Below are positions 44,156 through 51,975 of a stretch of DNA of 64,000 nt, in pieces. The stretch covers positions 310,001 through 374,000 of the forward strand of contig NZ_JAPWHW010000001.1 of assembly GCF_028369135.1 (NCBI RefSeq), written 5' to 3'. Under the pieces are notes generated by a model that saw nothing but the letters and a program-made list of their open reading frames with translations, was not told the DNA's origin and searched no databases. Both the position numbers and the translations under genes were made by a program. Numbering within the stretch: position 1 is the stretch's first letter; every line of letters begins with the position of its first letter. Source of the stretch: Roseovarius sp. ZX-A-9 (GTDB lineage: Bacteria > Pseudomonadota > Alphaproteobacteria > Rhodobacterales > Rhodobacteraceae).

Positions 44156-44820
44156 AGAAAGACCGGCAGACCGATCACGATCGGATGCAGGACGACCAGC
44201 AGGATATAGACGCCCCCGCCAATGCAGGCGCGGATGATGAAGCCCCGCGAGGGAAGGCTTAGTCTGCGCCCCTTTCGGGTCTTCGCCCAAAGCTGCGCCC
44301 AGTTTTCTGGCCCCAGAACACGCTTCTTGCGCTTGTCGACGATACGGTGCCCCATGATGGCGAAGAACGCCAATGTGCCGAACAGCAGCACATGCGCCAG
44401 ATCACCGTTCATGACCATATGCAGGATCGCCCATAGCGCCATAGCGCTGAGGAGGGGGTGGCGCAGGTACGCAACCACACCCGGCGCGGAAGGGTCGAAA
44501 GCGTCATTGTTCGACCCGCCGAATGAGAACGGGTTCGGCCGACCGATAGCGACCGCGAAGATCACGCAGGCAGCAAACATGCCCAGCCAGATGACGGGCC
44601 GGTGCCACGGCGCCTCTGCCCAGAGCGAAACAAACGGCGCGCGCTGTGTTGCCCAGATCAGCAAGGCCAGCATCACAAGAGAGAGCAGGGCATAGGCCAG
44701 CGTAAATCCACGCGGCCCCAGATGTGCCACAAGGCGGCGTTTTACCGGCGGGCGCACGGGCACCGAATGGGTGACAAAGAACAGGGCAAAGACACAAGCG
44801 AATGCCAGCCATGACGTCAT
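44152..44820 (-). CDS. nnrU: NnrU-family membrane protein
   Basis: 222-aa membrane protein with about six helices. FALFFVTHSVPVRPPVKRRL and the conserved YLRHPLLSAMALWAILHMV segment are typical of NnrU/isoprenylcysteine methyltransferase-like proteins linked to nitrite and NO respiration. The start at 44820 overlaps the nnrS stop by ATGA; the longer upstream frame lies over nnrS and is rejected. Last gene of the ccoN-nnrU operon. Confidence 0.88.
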   Translation of the reverse strand: MTSWLAFACVFALFFVTHSVPVRPPVKRRLVAHLGPRGFTLAYALLSLVMLALLIWATQRAPFVSLWAEAPWHRPVIWLGMFAACVIFAVAIGRPNPFSFGGSNNDAFDPSAPGVVAYLRHPLLSAMALWAILHMVMNGDLAHVLLFGTLAFFAIMGHRIVDKRKKRVLGPENWAQLWAKTRKGRRLSLPSRGFIIRACIGGGVYILLVVLHPIVIGLPVFL

Positions 44821-46034
44821 TGGCGTACCGGCTTCGGCTGCATCAGCGCCGGCCCGTAGAAGACTGCGAAGCCGACAAAGGCTCCAATCCACAGAGCGCC
44901 CGACAGGGCATAGAGCGTGGCTGCCTGCCCCTCCCAGATCGCGGGGGCCAACCGGGCAAGGACCGATGCAACCAGACAGACATAAATCGCCAGGCTGCCT
45001 GCGCCCGCGTGCAAGGTTTGGCCGGTATGCCCCAAAGTGGCGCGGGTCATCATCGCCAAGGTCATAAGCCCGAATGCCCCAGCCATCCAAAGGTGCTGCG
45101 CAGAGGCCGCAGGCAACAGATCGGGCCGCAGGATCGCCGCCCCCTCGACCAGCGCACCGAGCGGGATGAACGCATAGGCGAGGTGCAGAACCCAAAGGAG
45201 CGGTTCTGACAATGTCTGCCCTCCCTGCCAACGGAAAAGGCGGCCAAGATGCAGCAGCCCGATCACCAGAAGCGCCGCACCCGTCAACGCGTGCTCGGGC
45301 CTTGCGATCCAGAGCAAAAGGGCAAACACCGTCGCCAGAATTACAACCTTGTCAAAGCGTTGCATTGGCGGGACCGGCAGTTGCTCGGATTTCCTGCTGA
45401 CCAGCCAATTGCGGGTAAACGACGGCACAACACGCCCACCGATGACAGCAATCAACAGGATCACGGCCGCGACGCCGATCCGCAGACCGACCCCTTGGGC
45501 GGCCAGATCTCCCCGCGCGGCTTCAATGTGAAACAGCAGGTTCGCCAGGGTGAAAACCGTCAGCAGTACCAGCACCACAAGGTTGCGCCAGTTTTTGCCC
45601 GCGATGATCTCGCGCAGGATGAAAGCGCCGAGAGCGACCAGGAAGGACAGATCGACCGCTTCTGCCACACCGACCGGCCACAGTTCGGAGGTTGCCACGG
45701 CAGCGCGCCCGCCAACCCATAGCCCGAACAACCCCGCCAGGTGCCAGCCGACGACCGGCAGGCGACCCGTCCAGTTCGGAACGGCAGTCAGCAGGAACCC
45801 CCCGATGATCGCCCCCAGATAGCCGAACAGGAACTCGTGAGCGTGCCATGAGACGGGATCGAGGCGCGTCGGCAACATGAAGCGCCCCGACAGCATCAGG
45901 ATCCACACCAGCATTGCCAGCGCCGCCCAAACGGCCCCGAACAGGAAGAACGGGCGGAAGCCAAAGGAAAAGATCGCCGGTCCTTTCCATGCGCGGCTTT
46001 GCTCGGAAGTCGTTTTTTTCATGATCGGTGCCAT
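44817..46034 (-). CDS. nnrS: NnrS-family haem-copper membrane protein
   Basis: 405-aa membrane protein with about twelve helices. FSFGFRPFFLFGAVWAALAM and WHAHEFLFGYLGAIIGGFLL near the N-terminus carry conserved His residues of NnrS, which relieves nitrosative stress. ATG 46034 is my choice; an ATG at 46022 is also possible and neither has a strong ribosome site. Directly linked to nnrU. NnrS is usually under NO control in alphaproteobacteria, consistent with the Rrf2 gene at the operon head. Confidence 0.9.
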   Translation of the reverse strand: MAPIMKKTTSEQSRAWKGPAIFSFGFRPFFLFGAVWAALAMLVWILMLSGRFMLPTRLDPVSWHAHEFLFGYLGAIIGGFLLTAVPNWTGRLPVVGWHLAGLFGLWVGGRAAVATSELWPVGVAEAVDLSFLVALGAFILREIIAGKNWRNLVVLVLLTVFTLANLLFHIEAARGDLAAQGVGLRIGVAAVILLIAVIGGRVVPSFTRNWLVSRKSEQLPVPPMQRFDKVVILATVFALLLWIARPEHALTGAALLVIGLLHLGRLFRWQGGQTLSEPLLWVLHLAYAFIPLGALVEGAAILRPDLLPAASAQHLWMAGAFGLMTLAMMTRATLGHTGQTLHAGAGSLAIYVCLVASVLARLAPAIWEGQAATLYALSGALWIGAFVGFAVFYGPALMQPKPVRQ

Positions 46035-46085
46035 TCTGTATCGCGGGGTCTCACAACATCTGCAATCGAGCAAAGCCCGGCTGCG

Positions 46086-46319
46086 TTATTCCGTATCGCG
46101 CCAATATCCATTGGCGGCAGCGACGGTTGCGAAATGGGTGGCAACCACTTGGCTTGACGCGATCAGCGCGTCAAAGTCATTGGCGTAGTCGGGGCGCAAT
46201 TTCTTGCGGATCTCCGCGTCGGGTTGCGTCATGCCAACCGCGACACGGGCAAGCTTGACGGCCAACTCATAGCCTTCTTCAGGTGTGTTTGTCTGCAGTG
46301 TTGGAAGCCAGTCTTTCAT
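46086..46319 (-). CDS. Small conserved-looking protein of unknown function in the cbb3/NO operon
   Basis: 77-aa soluble protein, mixed helix, containing YELAVKLARVAVGMTQPDA and FDALIASSQVVATHFATVAA. I do not recognise the family. Its start (AAAGGGCG upstream) lies inside ccoS, giving a 41-base overlap in another frame, which is long for this genome. The gene is followed by nnrS after 51 bp. Possibly a cofactor or assembly protein; no evidence for a specific function. Confidence 0.7.
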   Translation of the reverse strand: MKDWLPTLQTNTPEEGYELAVKLARVAVGMTQPDAEIRKKLRPDYANDFDALIASSQVVATHFATVAAANGYWRDTE

Positions 46320-46479
46320 GGGTTCGCCCTTTCATTGCGGGAGGTTTGTCATTCAGCAGAACACGCGACGCATTGCCTTTGGGATCGTCGAACTGGTCGT
46401 GGCGCAACGCCCAGATGAACGCCGCAAGGCCCAGCAGGCCCATGCCGATGGAAAGAGGGATGAGAACCACCAAGCTCAT
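46279..46479 (-). CDS. ccoS: cbb3-type oxidase assembly protein CcoS
   Basis: 66-aa protein. One N-terminal helix (LVVLIPLSIGMGLLGLAAFI) followed by the CcoS motif WALRHDQFDDPKGNASRVLL. CcoS is needed for haem/copper insertion into CcoN. ATG 46479 overlaps the preceding stop by ATGA. The C-terminal tail is longer than the core family and overlaps the next small gene by 41 bases. The usual partners ccoG, ccoH and ccoI are not here. Confidence 0.85.
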   Translation of the reverse strand: MSLVVLIPLSIGMGLLGLAAFIWALRHDQFDDPKGNASRVLLNDKPPAMKGRTHERLASNTADKHT

Positions 46480-47273
46480 TCTGCGTCCCCCCGAAGGGCC
46501 TTGTACGCGTGCCATGTGCCGTGGCCGAGCACCGGAAACACGATGGCCAGTCCAACAAGGCCAGTCGCGACACTCAACGCGATGCCCCCGGCGACGATAC
46601 CGCCCCAGACCAGTGCCACCGGCAGGTTCTGCATCGTCATGGCAAAGCTGATCCCCATCGCGGTCAGCGCGTCACGCCGCTCTGCCAGCATCATCGGGAT
46701 CGAGAAGAGGCTGAGCGCGAATGCGAAACCTGCGAAAAGCGCGCCAACCGCGCAACCGACCAGGATCAAGGCCCAGCCCCGCGCGGTTGTCAGCACGTTG
46801 ACAAACGCATCTTCTGCGCCCGGAAACGGGGTATGCCCGAAAAACAGCGCATACAGCAGATCAGCCGCCCGCAGCCAGAACAGCACCAACAGGCCGAGCA
46901 GCAACCCGGCATAGGCGAACTGCCCCAGCGAGGCGGGGCGCACCAACAACATGCGATGCAGCGAGACAGGCTCGCCCTGCTCCAATGCGCGGCTCTTCTC
47001 GTAGAGGCCCAACGCCAGAAAAGGACCCACGATCAGGAAACCCGCAATCGCAGGCAACGCAAGATAGAGCAGCCCGGCCTCTGCCAGAGCCCAAAGCGCG
47101 CCATAGGAAACGAGGACCAGAAAGACACCGTAGACCAGGCTTGGCCCCGGATTGGTGCGCAGGTCTTTCCAACCGGCGGCGAGCCATCCGAATGCCGCCC
47201 GCGCCGGCAATCCACGGGCAAAGGCAGGTGCCGGCTTTTCGGGTTTGCGGAGCGTTGGCAGGGGTTCGAGCAT
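46476..47273 (-). CDS. DUF2189-family membrane protein
   Basis: 265-aa membrane protein with about six helices. WLAAGWKDLRTNPGPSLVYG at about 30-49 is characteristic of DUF2189 proteins, which are frequently found beside cbb3 oxidase and cytochrome genes in alphaproteobacteria. The function is unknown. Overlaps ccoS by ATGA. Hydrophobic segments near 48-68, 72-92, 118-140, 165-190 and 220-245. Confidence 0.85.
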   Translation of the reverse strand: MLEPLPTLRKPEKPAPAFARGLPARAAFGWLAAGWKDLRTNPGPSLVYGVFLVLVSYGALWALAEAGLLYLALPAIAGFLIVGPFLALGLYEKSRALEQGEPVSLHRMLLVRPASLGQFAYAGLLLGLLVLFWLRAADLLYALFFGHTPFPGAEDAFVNVLTTARGWALILVGCAVGALFAGFAFALSLFSIPMMLAERRDALTAMGISFAMTMQNLPVALVWGGIVAGGIALSVATGLVGLAIVFPVLGHGTWHAYKALRGDAE

Positions 47274-47283
47274 TTGAAACCTT

Positions 47284-47442
47284 TCAGCAGGCGGGCTTGG
47301 CGGCTGCGGCTGAGGCCACCAGCGTGCAATCAGGCTGCGACAGTACGGCGACGGTGATCAGATGCGCATTCGCGACGATGAACCCGCCGACAAGGACGAC
47401 GGCCACTAAAATCGCCAATCTGCGCTGCGCGAGCCGGCTCAT
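47284..47442 (-). CDS. 52-aa single-helix membrane protein
   Basis: One hydrophobic segment (about 9-33, LAILVAVVLVGGFIVANAHL) followed by a short tail with Cys38 and C-terminal Cys52. The ATG overlaps the ccoP stop by ATGA, indicating translational coupling. Such a small protein could be a subunit or an assembly factor of the oxidase. No family recognised. It would be missed by gene finders that use a long minimum length. Confidence 0.65.
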   Translation of the reverse strand: MSRLAQRRLAILVAVVLVGGFIVANAHLITVAVLSQPDCTLVASAAAAKPAC

Positions 47443-48320
47443 TTTCCCTCCTCCGCCGCGTTGCGGGACAATTCGGAAACATAGAGCGCCAGCAGGTTGA
47501 TCTCGGCTTCGGTAAGCCGGGTGCCCCAGGCAGGCATGACGCCCTGCCGTCCATGGCGCAGCGTCTGCAGGATCGTGGCGCGGTCCTGTCCGTAAATCAC
47601 CGAAGCATCGGTCAGTGATGGTGCGCCGTTCATCATCCCGCCGATGCCGCCGTCCCCATGGCAAGAGCTGCAATTGTCGGCAAATATCATGGCCCCGGCT
47701 GCGGTTTCATCCGCCTGACCGCCCGGCAGCGCCGCCACGTAGTCGGCAACCGCGAAGCGTTCGCTGCGTTCCATCCAGTCAAAGGCAGGCATTTGCGCCC
47801 ACCGGGTATCATCATTGCCCGCGTTGATCCCGAATTGAAGCGTCTCGGCTATCGTCTCGGGGTCGCCGCCCCAGAACCAGTAATTGTCATTAAGTGCCGG
47901 AAAGCCGGGACCACCTGCACCGTCACTGCCGTGACAGGCCGCGCAGTTGTCCTGAAACAACCGCTCCGCCGCAGGCATGGCACGCGCCATCAGCGCGTCG
48001 TCACTCTGTAGTGATGCGAAATCCTCTGCCCCGAACCGCGCCAGCCACTCATCACGCTTGGCATCCATCGCGCGGAAATCCTCGACCGCCATCTCGCCCT
48101 GGTTCAACCCCAGAAGGCCGGGCACATAGGTGCGGCCCACCGGCCATGACGGCAGAAGCACCCATGCAATGACGGAATAGACAAAGGTGAGGATCAGCGC
48201 CCAGATAACGATCTTGGGAAACGGTGTATTGAGTTCGCGAATACCGTTCCAGTCATGGCCCGTCGTATCATAGCCAGTGATCGGATCGACCTCTGTGTGG
48301 TCGGAATGGGGATCGCTCAT
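47439..48320 (-). CDS. ccoP: cbb3-type cytochrome c oxidase subunit III (dihaem)
   Basis: 293-aa membrane-anchored dihaem cytochrome c. One helix at about 37-58, then CAACH at 126-130 and CSSCH at 217-221. It delivers electrons from soluble cytochrome c to CcoO/CcoN. The start overlaps the ccoQ stop by ATGA. Confidence 0.94.
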   Translation of the reverse strand: MSDPHSDHTEVDPITGYDTTGHDWNGIRELNTPFPKIVIWALILTFVYSVIAWVLLPSWPVGRTYVPGLLGLNQGEMAVEDFRAMDAKRDEWLARFGAEDFASLQSDDALMARAMPAAERLFQDNCAACHGSDGAGGPGFPALNDNYWFWGGDPETIAETLQFGINAGNDDTRWAQMPAFDWMERSERFAVADYVAALPGGQADETAAGAMIFADNCSSCHGDGGIGGMMNGAPSLTDASVIYGQDRATILQTLRHGRQGVMPAWGTRLTEAEINLLALYVSELSRNAAEEGK

Positions 48321-48484
48321 TTCGGATCCTCCGGCGCCTGCTCCTTCAGGATGGACCGGGCGGCCCTCTCATGGGCGGCGCGTCTCTTGGGGCTATATGC
48401 GCGGATGACGACGATCAGGAAGAATCCCATCATCCAGATCGGCCCAAATGTCTTGGCGAGAAAGGCGAGTGTTTCGTAGGTCAT
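48317..48484 (-). CDS. ccoQ: cbb3-type oxidase subunit IV
   Basis: 55-aa small subunit with one helix (about 15-30, IWMMGFFLIVVIRAYSPKRR) and a polar tail. Position between ccoO and ccoP with ATGA overlaps at both ends is diagnostic of ccoQ/fixQ. It stabilises CcoP association with the core. Confidence 0.9.
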   Translation of the reverse strand: MTYETLAFLAKTFGPIWMMGFFLIVVIRAYSPKRRAAHERAARSILKEQAPEDPK

Positions 48485-49209
48485 TCTGTTTCCCCCGCAA
48501 GCAGATCATAGGCCGCATCGGTCAGCGCGCCGAGAGATTGCAGATAGGCCACCACTGCATCCATCTCGGTCAACTGCGACGGGTCGCCATCAAAGGCGCG
48601 CACGGCAATGCCGTCACCGTAGCGGTCGCGCACCGCGTCACCGGCATCCGAGTCAGGCTGGCTCTGACCGCGCGCATCGGCCACCGCCGCCGCCACCATT
48701 TCCGGATCGTAAGGCACGCCCAGACGGGCCAGTGTCGCAAGCTCATCCGACAAAAGCCGGGTATCGAGCGGCCGCATGAGCCAGGGATAGGCCGGCATGA
48801 TCGACGCGGGCACAACGCTGCGCGGATCGATCAGGTGCGCAACATGCCAGTCGTCGGAATACTTCCCGCCCAGCCGGGCGATATCCGGGCCTGTCCGTTT
48901 CGAGCCCCAAAGCATCGGATGGTCATAGGCACTCTCGGCGGCCAGGGAATACGGGCCGTAGCGGTCCAGCTCATCGGCCAGGCTGCGGATCATCTGACTG
49001 TGGCAGGCGTAACAGCCTTCGCGAATGTAGATTTCACGCCCAGCCAGCTCCAGCGGCGTATGAGGGCGCATGTCATCCGGCATCTCGATAGTTTCGTCGA
49101 TCACGAACAATGGTGCGATCTCGACGATCCCGCCAATGGAGGCAGCAACGATGATCCCTGCCACCAGACCCATCGAAAGTTTTTCGAGGTTATAATGCAG
49201 CTTCAGCAT
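48481..49209 (-). CDS. ccoO: cbb3-type cytochrome c oxidase subunit II (monohaem)
   Basis: 242-aa membrane-anchored monohaem cytochrome c. N-terminal helix at about 12-36, haem motif CYACH at 66-70 followed by SQMIRSLADE, and a methionine ligand region PASIMPAYPWL. Typical length and motif of CcoO. Overlaps ccoQ by ATGA and follows ccoN by three bases. Confidence 0.94.
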   Translation of the reverse strand: MLKLHYNLEKLSMGLVAGIIVAASIGGIVEIAPLFVIDETIEMPDDMRPHTPLELAGREIYIREGCYACHSQMIRSLADELDRYGPYSLAAESAYDHPMLWGSKRTGPDIARLGGKYSDDWHVAHLIDPRSVVPASIMPAYPWLMRPLDTRLLSDELATLARLGVPYDPEMVAAAVADARGQSQPDSDAGDAVRDRYGDGIAVRAFDGDPSQLTEMDAVVAYLQSLGALTDAAYDLLAGETE

Positions 49210-49212
49210 GAT

Positions 49213-50850
49213 TTACTCCGCCGGTTGCGGATTGAGAGGTCGGTCGCTGGCCTCGTGGAGTGGCGGCGTCGAGCGGAAGGTTGCCCGGCAATTGAGCGTG
49301 CAGATGATCGCACCGGAAAGGAACATCGCGCCGCCGATGGTGCGCAGCAGGTAATAAGGCGCCATCGCCTGCACCGATTCCACAAAGCTGTAGGACAGCG
49401 CACCATTCTCGTCATAGGCCCGCCACATCAGGCCCTGCGTGATGCCGGCGTTCCACAATGCGACGACGTAGATCAGCGTGCCACCCACAGCGAGCCAGAA
49501 GTGCCACTCGATCGCGCGCGGCCATGCCATCTCCTTGCAGCCCGAGATTTGCGGAACCAGCGTGTAGATCGCGCCAAAGATGATCATCGCGACCCACCCA
49601 AGCGTTCCGGAATGCACATGCCCGACGGTCCAGTCGGTATAGTGGCTGAGCGAATTGACCGGCCTGATGGCGAGGAACGATCCCTCGAATGTCGACAGCC
49701 CGTAGAACACCGCCGCGACAAACATGAACCGTAGCGTCGCATCATCGCGGACCTTGTGCCAGGCGCCGTTCAGGGTCGCGATCGCATTACCGGCAGAGGC
49801 CCAGGACGGCACCAGAAGCATCACCGAAAACGTCATGCCAAGCGTCTGAACCCAATAGGGCAAGGCGGTGTAATGCAGGTGGTGCGAGCCGACCCAGATG
49901 TAGAAGAAAACGATGCCCCAGAAGCTGACAATCGACAGCCGGTAAGACCAGATGGGGCGCCCTGACCGGACCGGCAGGAAATAGTAGAGCATCCCCAGAA
50001 AGCCCGCCGTCAGGAAAAACGCCACCGCATTGTGCCCATACCACCACTGGATCATGGCGTCCTGCACACCCGCCCAGATGGTAAAGCTCTTGGCCGCCCC
50101 AAAGCTGACCGGCAGCGCCAGGTTGTTGACGATATGTAGCATCGCCACGACCAGGATAAACGCCATGTAATACCAGTTGGCCACGTAGATATGCGGCTCG
50201 TGCCGGCGCGCCAACGTGCGGATATAAAGCGTGAAATAGACCAACCAGACCACGACCAGCCACAGATCGGCATACCATTCCGCTTCGGCATATTCCTTGG
50301 ATTGGGTGCTGCCCATCACGTAGCCGGTCACCGCCCATGCGCAGAACAGGTTGAAGCCGATGAGTATGAACCAGGGGCTTATCGAATCCGCCAGCCGCGT
50401 GCGGGACGTGCGTTGCAACACATATAACGACGTCGCGATCAGCGCGTTGCCGCCAAAGCCGAATATCACGCCGGTCGTGTGCACCGGGCGCAATCGGCCA
50501 AAGCTGGTCCATGGCACAGCGGGCGTCGCTTCGGGCCAGTACAGCAGCGCGGCGACCCAGACACCGACACCCATGCCGATGATGGCCCAGATCAACGTCA
50601 TCCAGATCCCGAAACGGGTCGGTGCATCGTAATACTGGTTGGCGCGATCCGGCGACGGTTCGGGCTCGTAGAATGCGCCGCCGATGCGAAAGACCAGGTA
50701 CAGCCCCAACACCAGCGCCATCGCGCCATGGACAGCCATGACACCGTGCCGTGCCGCTGCCGCCATGATGAAACCAAGCAGCGCCAGCGCAAAAGCCAGG
50801 CCAAAACCGATCTGGCGTTCAGAACGACTGAGTGTTGCTGCTGCGGTCAT
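49213..50850 (-). CDS. ccoN: cbb3-type cytochrome c oxidase catalytic subunit I
   Basis: 545-aa twelve-helix haem-copper oxidase subunit. QWWYGHNAVAFFLTAGFLG (catalytic Tyr/CuB His helix), VGSHHLHYTALPYWVQ (CuB His pair) and LSHYTDWTVGHVHSGTLGW (haem b/b3 ligands) are clear. These distinguish it from NorB. The oxidase reduces O2 at low concentrations, and family members have NO reductase side activity. Four bases separate it from the upstream Rrf2 stop. Confidence 0.95.
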   Translation of the reverse strand: MTAAATLSRSERQIGFGLAFALALLGFIMAAAARHGVMAVHGAMALVLGLYLVFRIGGAFYEPEPSPDRANQYYDAPTRFGIWMTLIWAIIGMGVGVWVAALLYWPEATPAVPWTSFGRLRPVHTTGVIFGFGGNALIATSLYVLQRTSRTRLADSISPWFILIGFNLFCAWAVTGYVMGSTQSKEYAEAEWYADLWLVVVWLVYFTLYIRTLARRHEPHIYVANWYYMAFILVVAMLHIVNNLALPVSFGAAKSFTIWAGVQDAMIQWWYGHNAVAFFLTAGFLGMLYYFLPVRSGRPIWSYRLSIVSFWGIVFFYIWVGSHHLHYTALPYWVQTLGMTFSVMLLVPSWASAGNAIATLNGAWHKVRDDATLRFMFVAAVFYGLSTFEGSFLAIRPVNSLSHYTDWTVGHVHSGTLGWVAMIIFGAIYTLVPQISGCKEMAWPRAIEWHFWLAVGGTLIYVVALWNAGITQGLMWRAYDENGALSYSFVESVQAMAPYYLLRTIGGAMFLSGAIICTLNCRATFRSTPPLHEASDRPLNPQPAE

Positions 50851-50854
50851 TCGG

Positions 50855-51277
50855 TCAATCCTTCAGGTCTGCAAGCGGCCTCAGGGCAATATCCGCGAGG
50901 GTCGCGTCATCAAGATCGGCCAGAAACGCGGCTTCGGCCGATTTCAACCTTGCCTTCAGCCTGCACTGGCCATCGATCACACATTCCCCACCATCAGGGC
51001 GGAGGCATTCCACGAGTTGCTGACCGTCTTCCAGCAAGCGCACGATCTGCCCAATGCGAATGTCGCTTGCCGGGCGCGCCAGACTCGCCCCGCCACCGCT
51101 GCCGCGGCGGGTCGCGACGATGTTGCCTGCGGCCAGGCGCTGCATGATCTTGGACAGGTGGTTGCGCGAAAGACCGAACTCTTCCGCCAACTCTGCGGTT
51201 GAAAACGCGCGTTCCGGCGCGCTGGCCATCCGCATGAGCATCCGAAGCCCGTAGTCTGTAAAGGTGGTGAGCCGCAT
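50855..51277 (-). CDS. Second Rrf2-family, NsrR-like regulator
   Basis: 140-aa Rrf2 protein with HTH FSTAELAEEFGLSRNHLSKI and Cys91, Cys99, Cys105 in the same spacing as the protein at 42106-42543. The two share the start MRL-x-x-FTDYGLR and most of the HTH. It heads the ccoN-nnrU operon, so it likely represses or activates the oxidase genes in response to NO or iron-sulfur status. A dyad lies 15-43 bases upstream of the ATG. Confidence 0.9.
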   Translation of the reverse strand: MRLTTFTDYGLRMLMRMASAPERAFSTAELAEEFGLSRNHLSKIMQRLAAGNIVATRRGSGGGASLARPASDIRIGQIVRLLEDGQQLVECLRPDGGECVIDGQCRLKARLKSAEAAFLADLDDATLADIALRPLADLKD

Positions 51278-51291
51278 CTATGTCTTTTTCC

Positions 51292-51320
51292 GCTAATAGG
51301 TATTTTTAATACCTATTAGC
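51292..51320. promoter_or_regulatory. Rrf2/NsrR-type operator upstream of the cbb3-NO operon
   Basis: Perfect 13-bp dyad GCTAATAGGTATT (51292-51304), TTT spacer, AATACCTATTAGC (51308-51320). On the minus strand a possible -35 TTGCAT (51335-51340) and -10 TAATAG (51313-51318, 16-nt spacer) place the -10 box inside the dyad, so binding would block RNA polymerase. Same core as the dyad at 42032-42062. Confidence 0.78.
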
Positions 51321-51600
51321 AAATCTGCACAGAAATGCAAGCCTAAACCAGAGGGAAAGTAGCGCCGCTGCCACCTCGGTAAGGACTGGAGTCGTGCGCC
51401 TTGCGGCCATGACTTCATAGCATGAATACGCGCGAGTCGCTATCAATCCGCAGGGGTGGCAGACTGGTTGATGAAACAATCCAGACCAAGCCATTGTACT
51501 GGGTAGCGAGGGCGCCGATGTTGCTGGCCTCTTCACCGGGCGCCGGCCCCCAGCGGTCCGCGACAGCCAGCCGCCTGCCTGACGTGGGCTGACGCAGGGG

Positions 51601-51957
51601 TCAGGACAGGATGAAGAACACCTTGCGCACGTCGGTCAGGTTTTCCCATGTGCCGTCGAATCCCGCTGCCACGACGAAACTGTCGCCCGGGCCAAAGACC
51701 CGCGACTGGCCGTGGCTGTCTGTCAGGCGCACTTCGCCCTCCAGGATGTGGCACAGCTCGTCATAATCGCATTTGCAGCGTTCCTTGTGCGGCTCGGCCT
51801 GCCAAATGCCTGCGATGGCGCCCTTGTCGGAATTCTCGAAATGGCGCCAGCTGCGGCTTTTATAGGGGGTATCGACCACGGCAGGATCGTCGGTCAGCGT
51901 ATCCCGCGGGGCAACGGCCGCAGCGTCGAAGCCGATGACATGTTCTGGGTTTTTCAT
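51601..51957 (-). CDS. Cupin-domain protein (DUF861/EutQ-like)
   Basis: 118-aa single cupin. CDYDELCHILEGEVRLTD carries the metal-ligand Glu/His region and the second motif is GPGDSFVVAAGFDGTWE. Strong ribosome site AAGGAG 7 bases upstream. It is the last gene of the polyamine/glycosyltransferase operon and resembles the two tandem cupins at 56695-57416 in the xDEfCHfLEG core. Family members bind small ligands or metals; a sensor, isomerase or ring-processing role is possible. The 51321-51600 stretch downstream shows no convincing gene. Confidence 0.82.
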   Translation of the reverse strand: MKNPEHVIGFDAAAVAPRDTLTDDPAVVDTPYKSRSWRHFENSDKGAIAGIWQAEPHKERCKCDYDELCHILEGEVRLTDSHGQSRVFGPGDSFVVAAGFDGTWENLTDVRKVFFILS

Positions 51958-51975
51958 TCTTATCTCCTTCGTGGG

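Noticed and set aside
44821-45231. N-terminal extension of NnrU
   Set aside because: It is within nnrS in another frame; the ATG at 44820 gives the normal family length.
49213-50850. NorB-type nitric oxide reductase
   Set aside because: The YGHNAVAFF and HHLHYTALP motifs and the ccoO/Q/P neighbours identify CcoN.
51422-51589. 55-codon + frame starting with ATG in the gap after the Rrf2 gene
   Set aside because: No ribosome site and no recognised family; possible but not supported.
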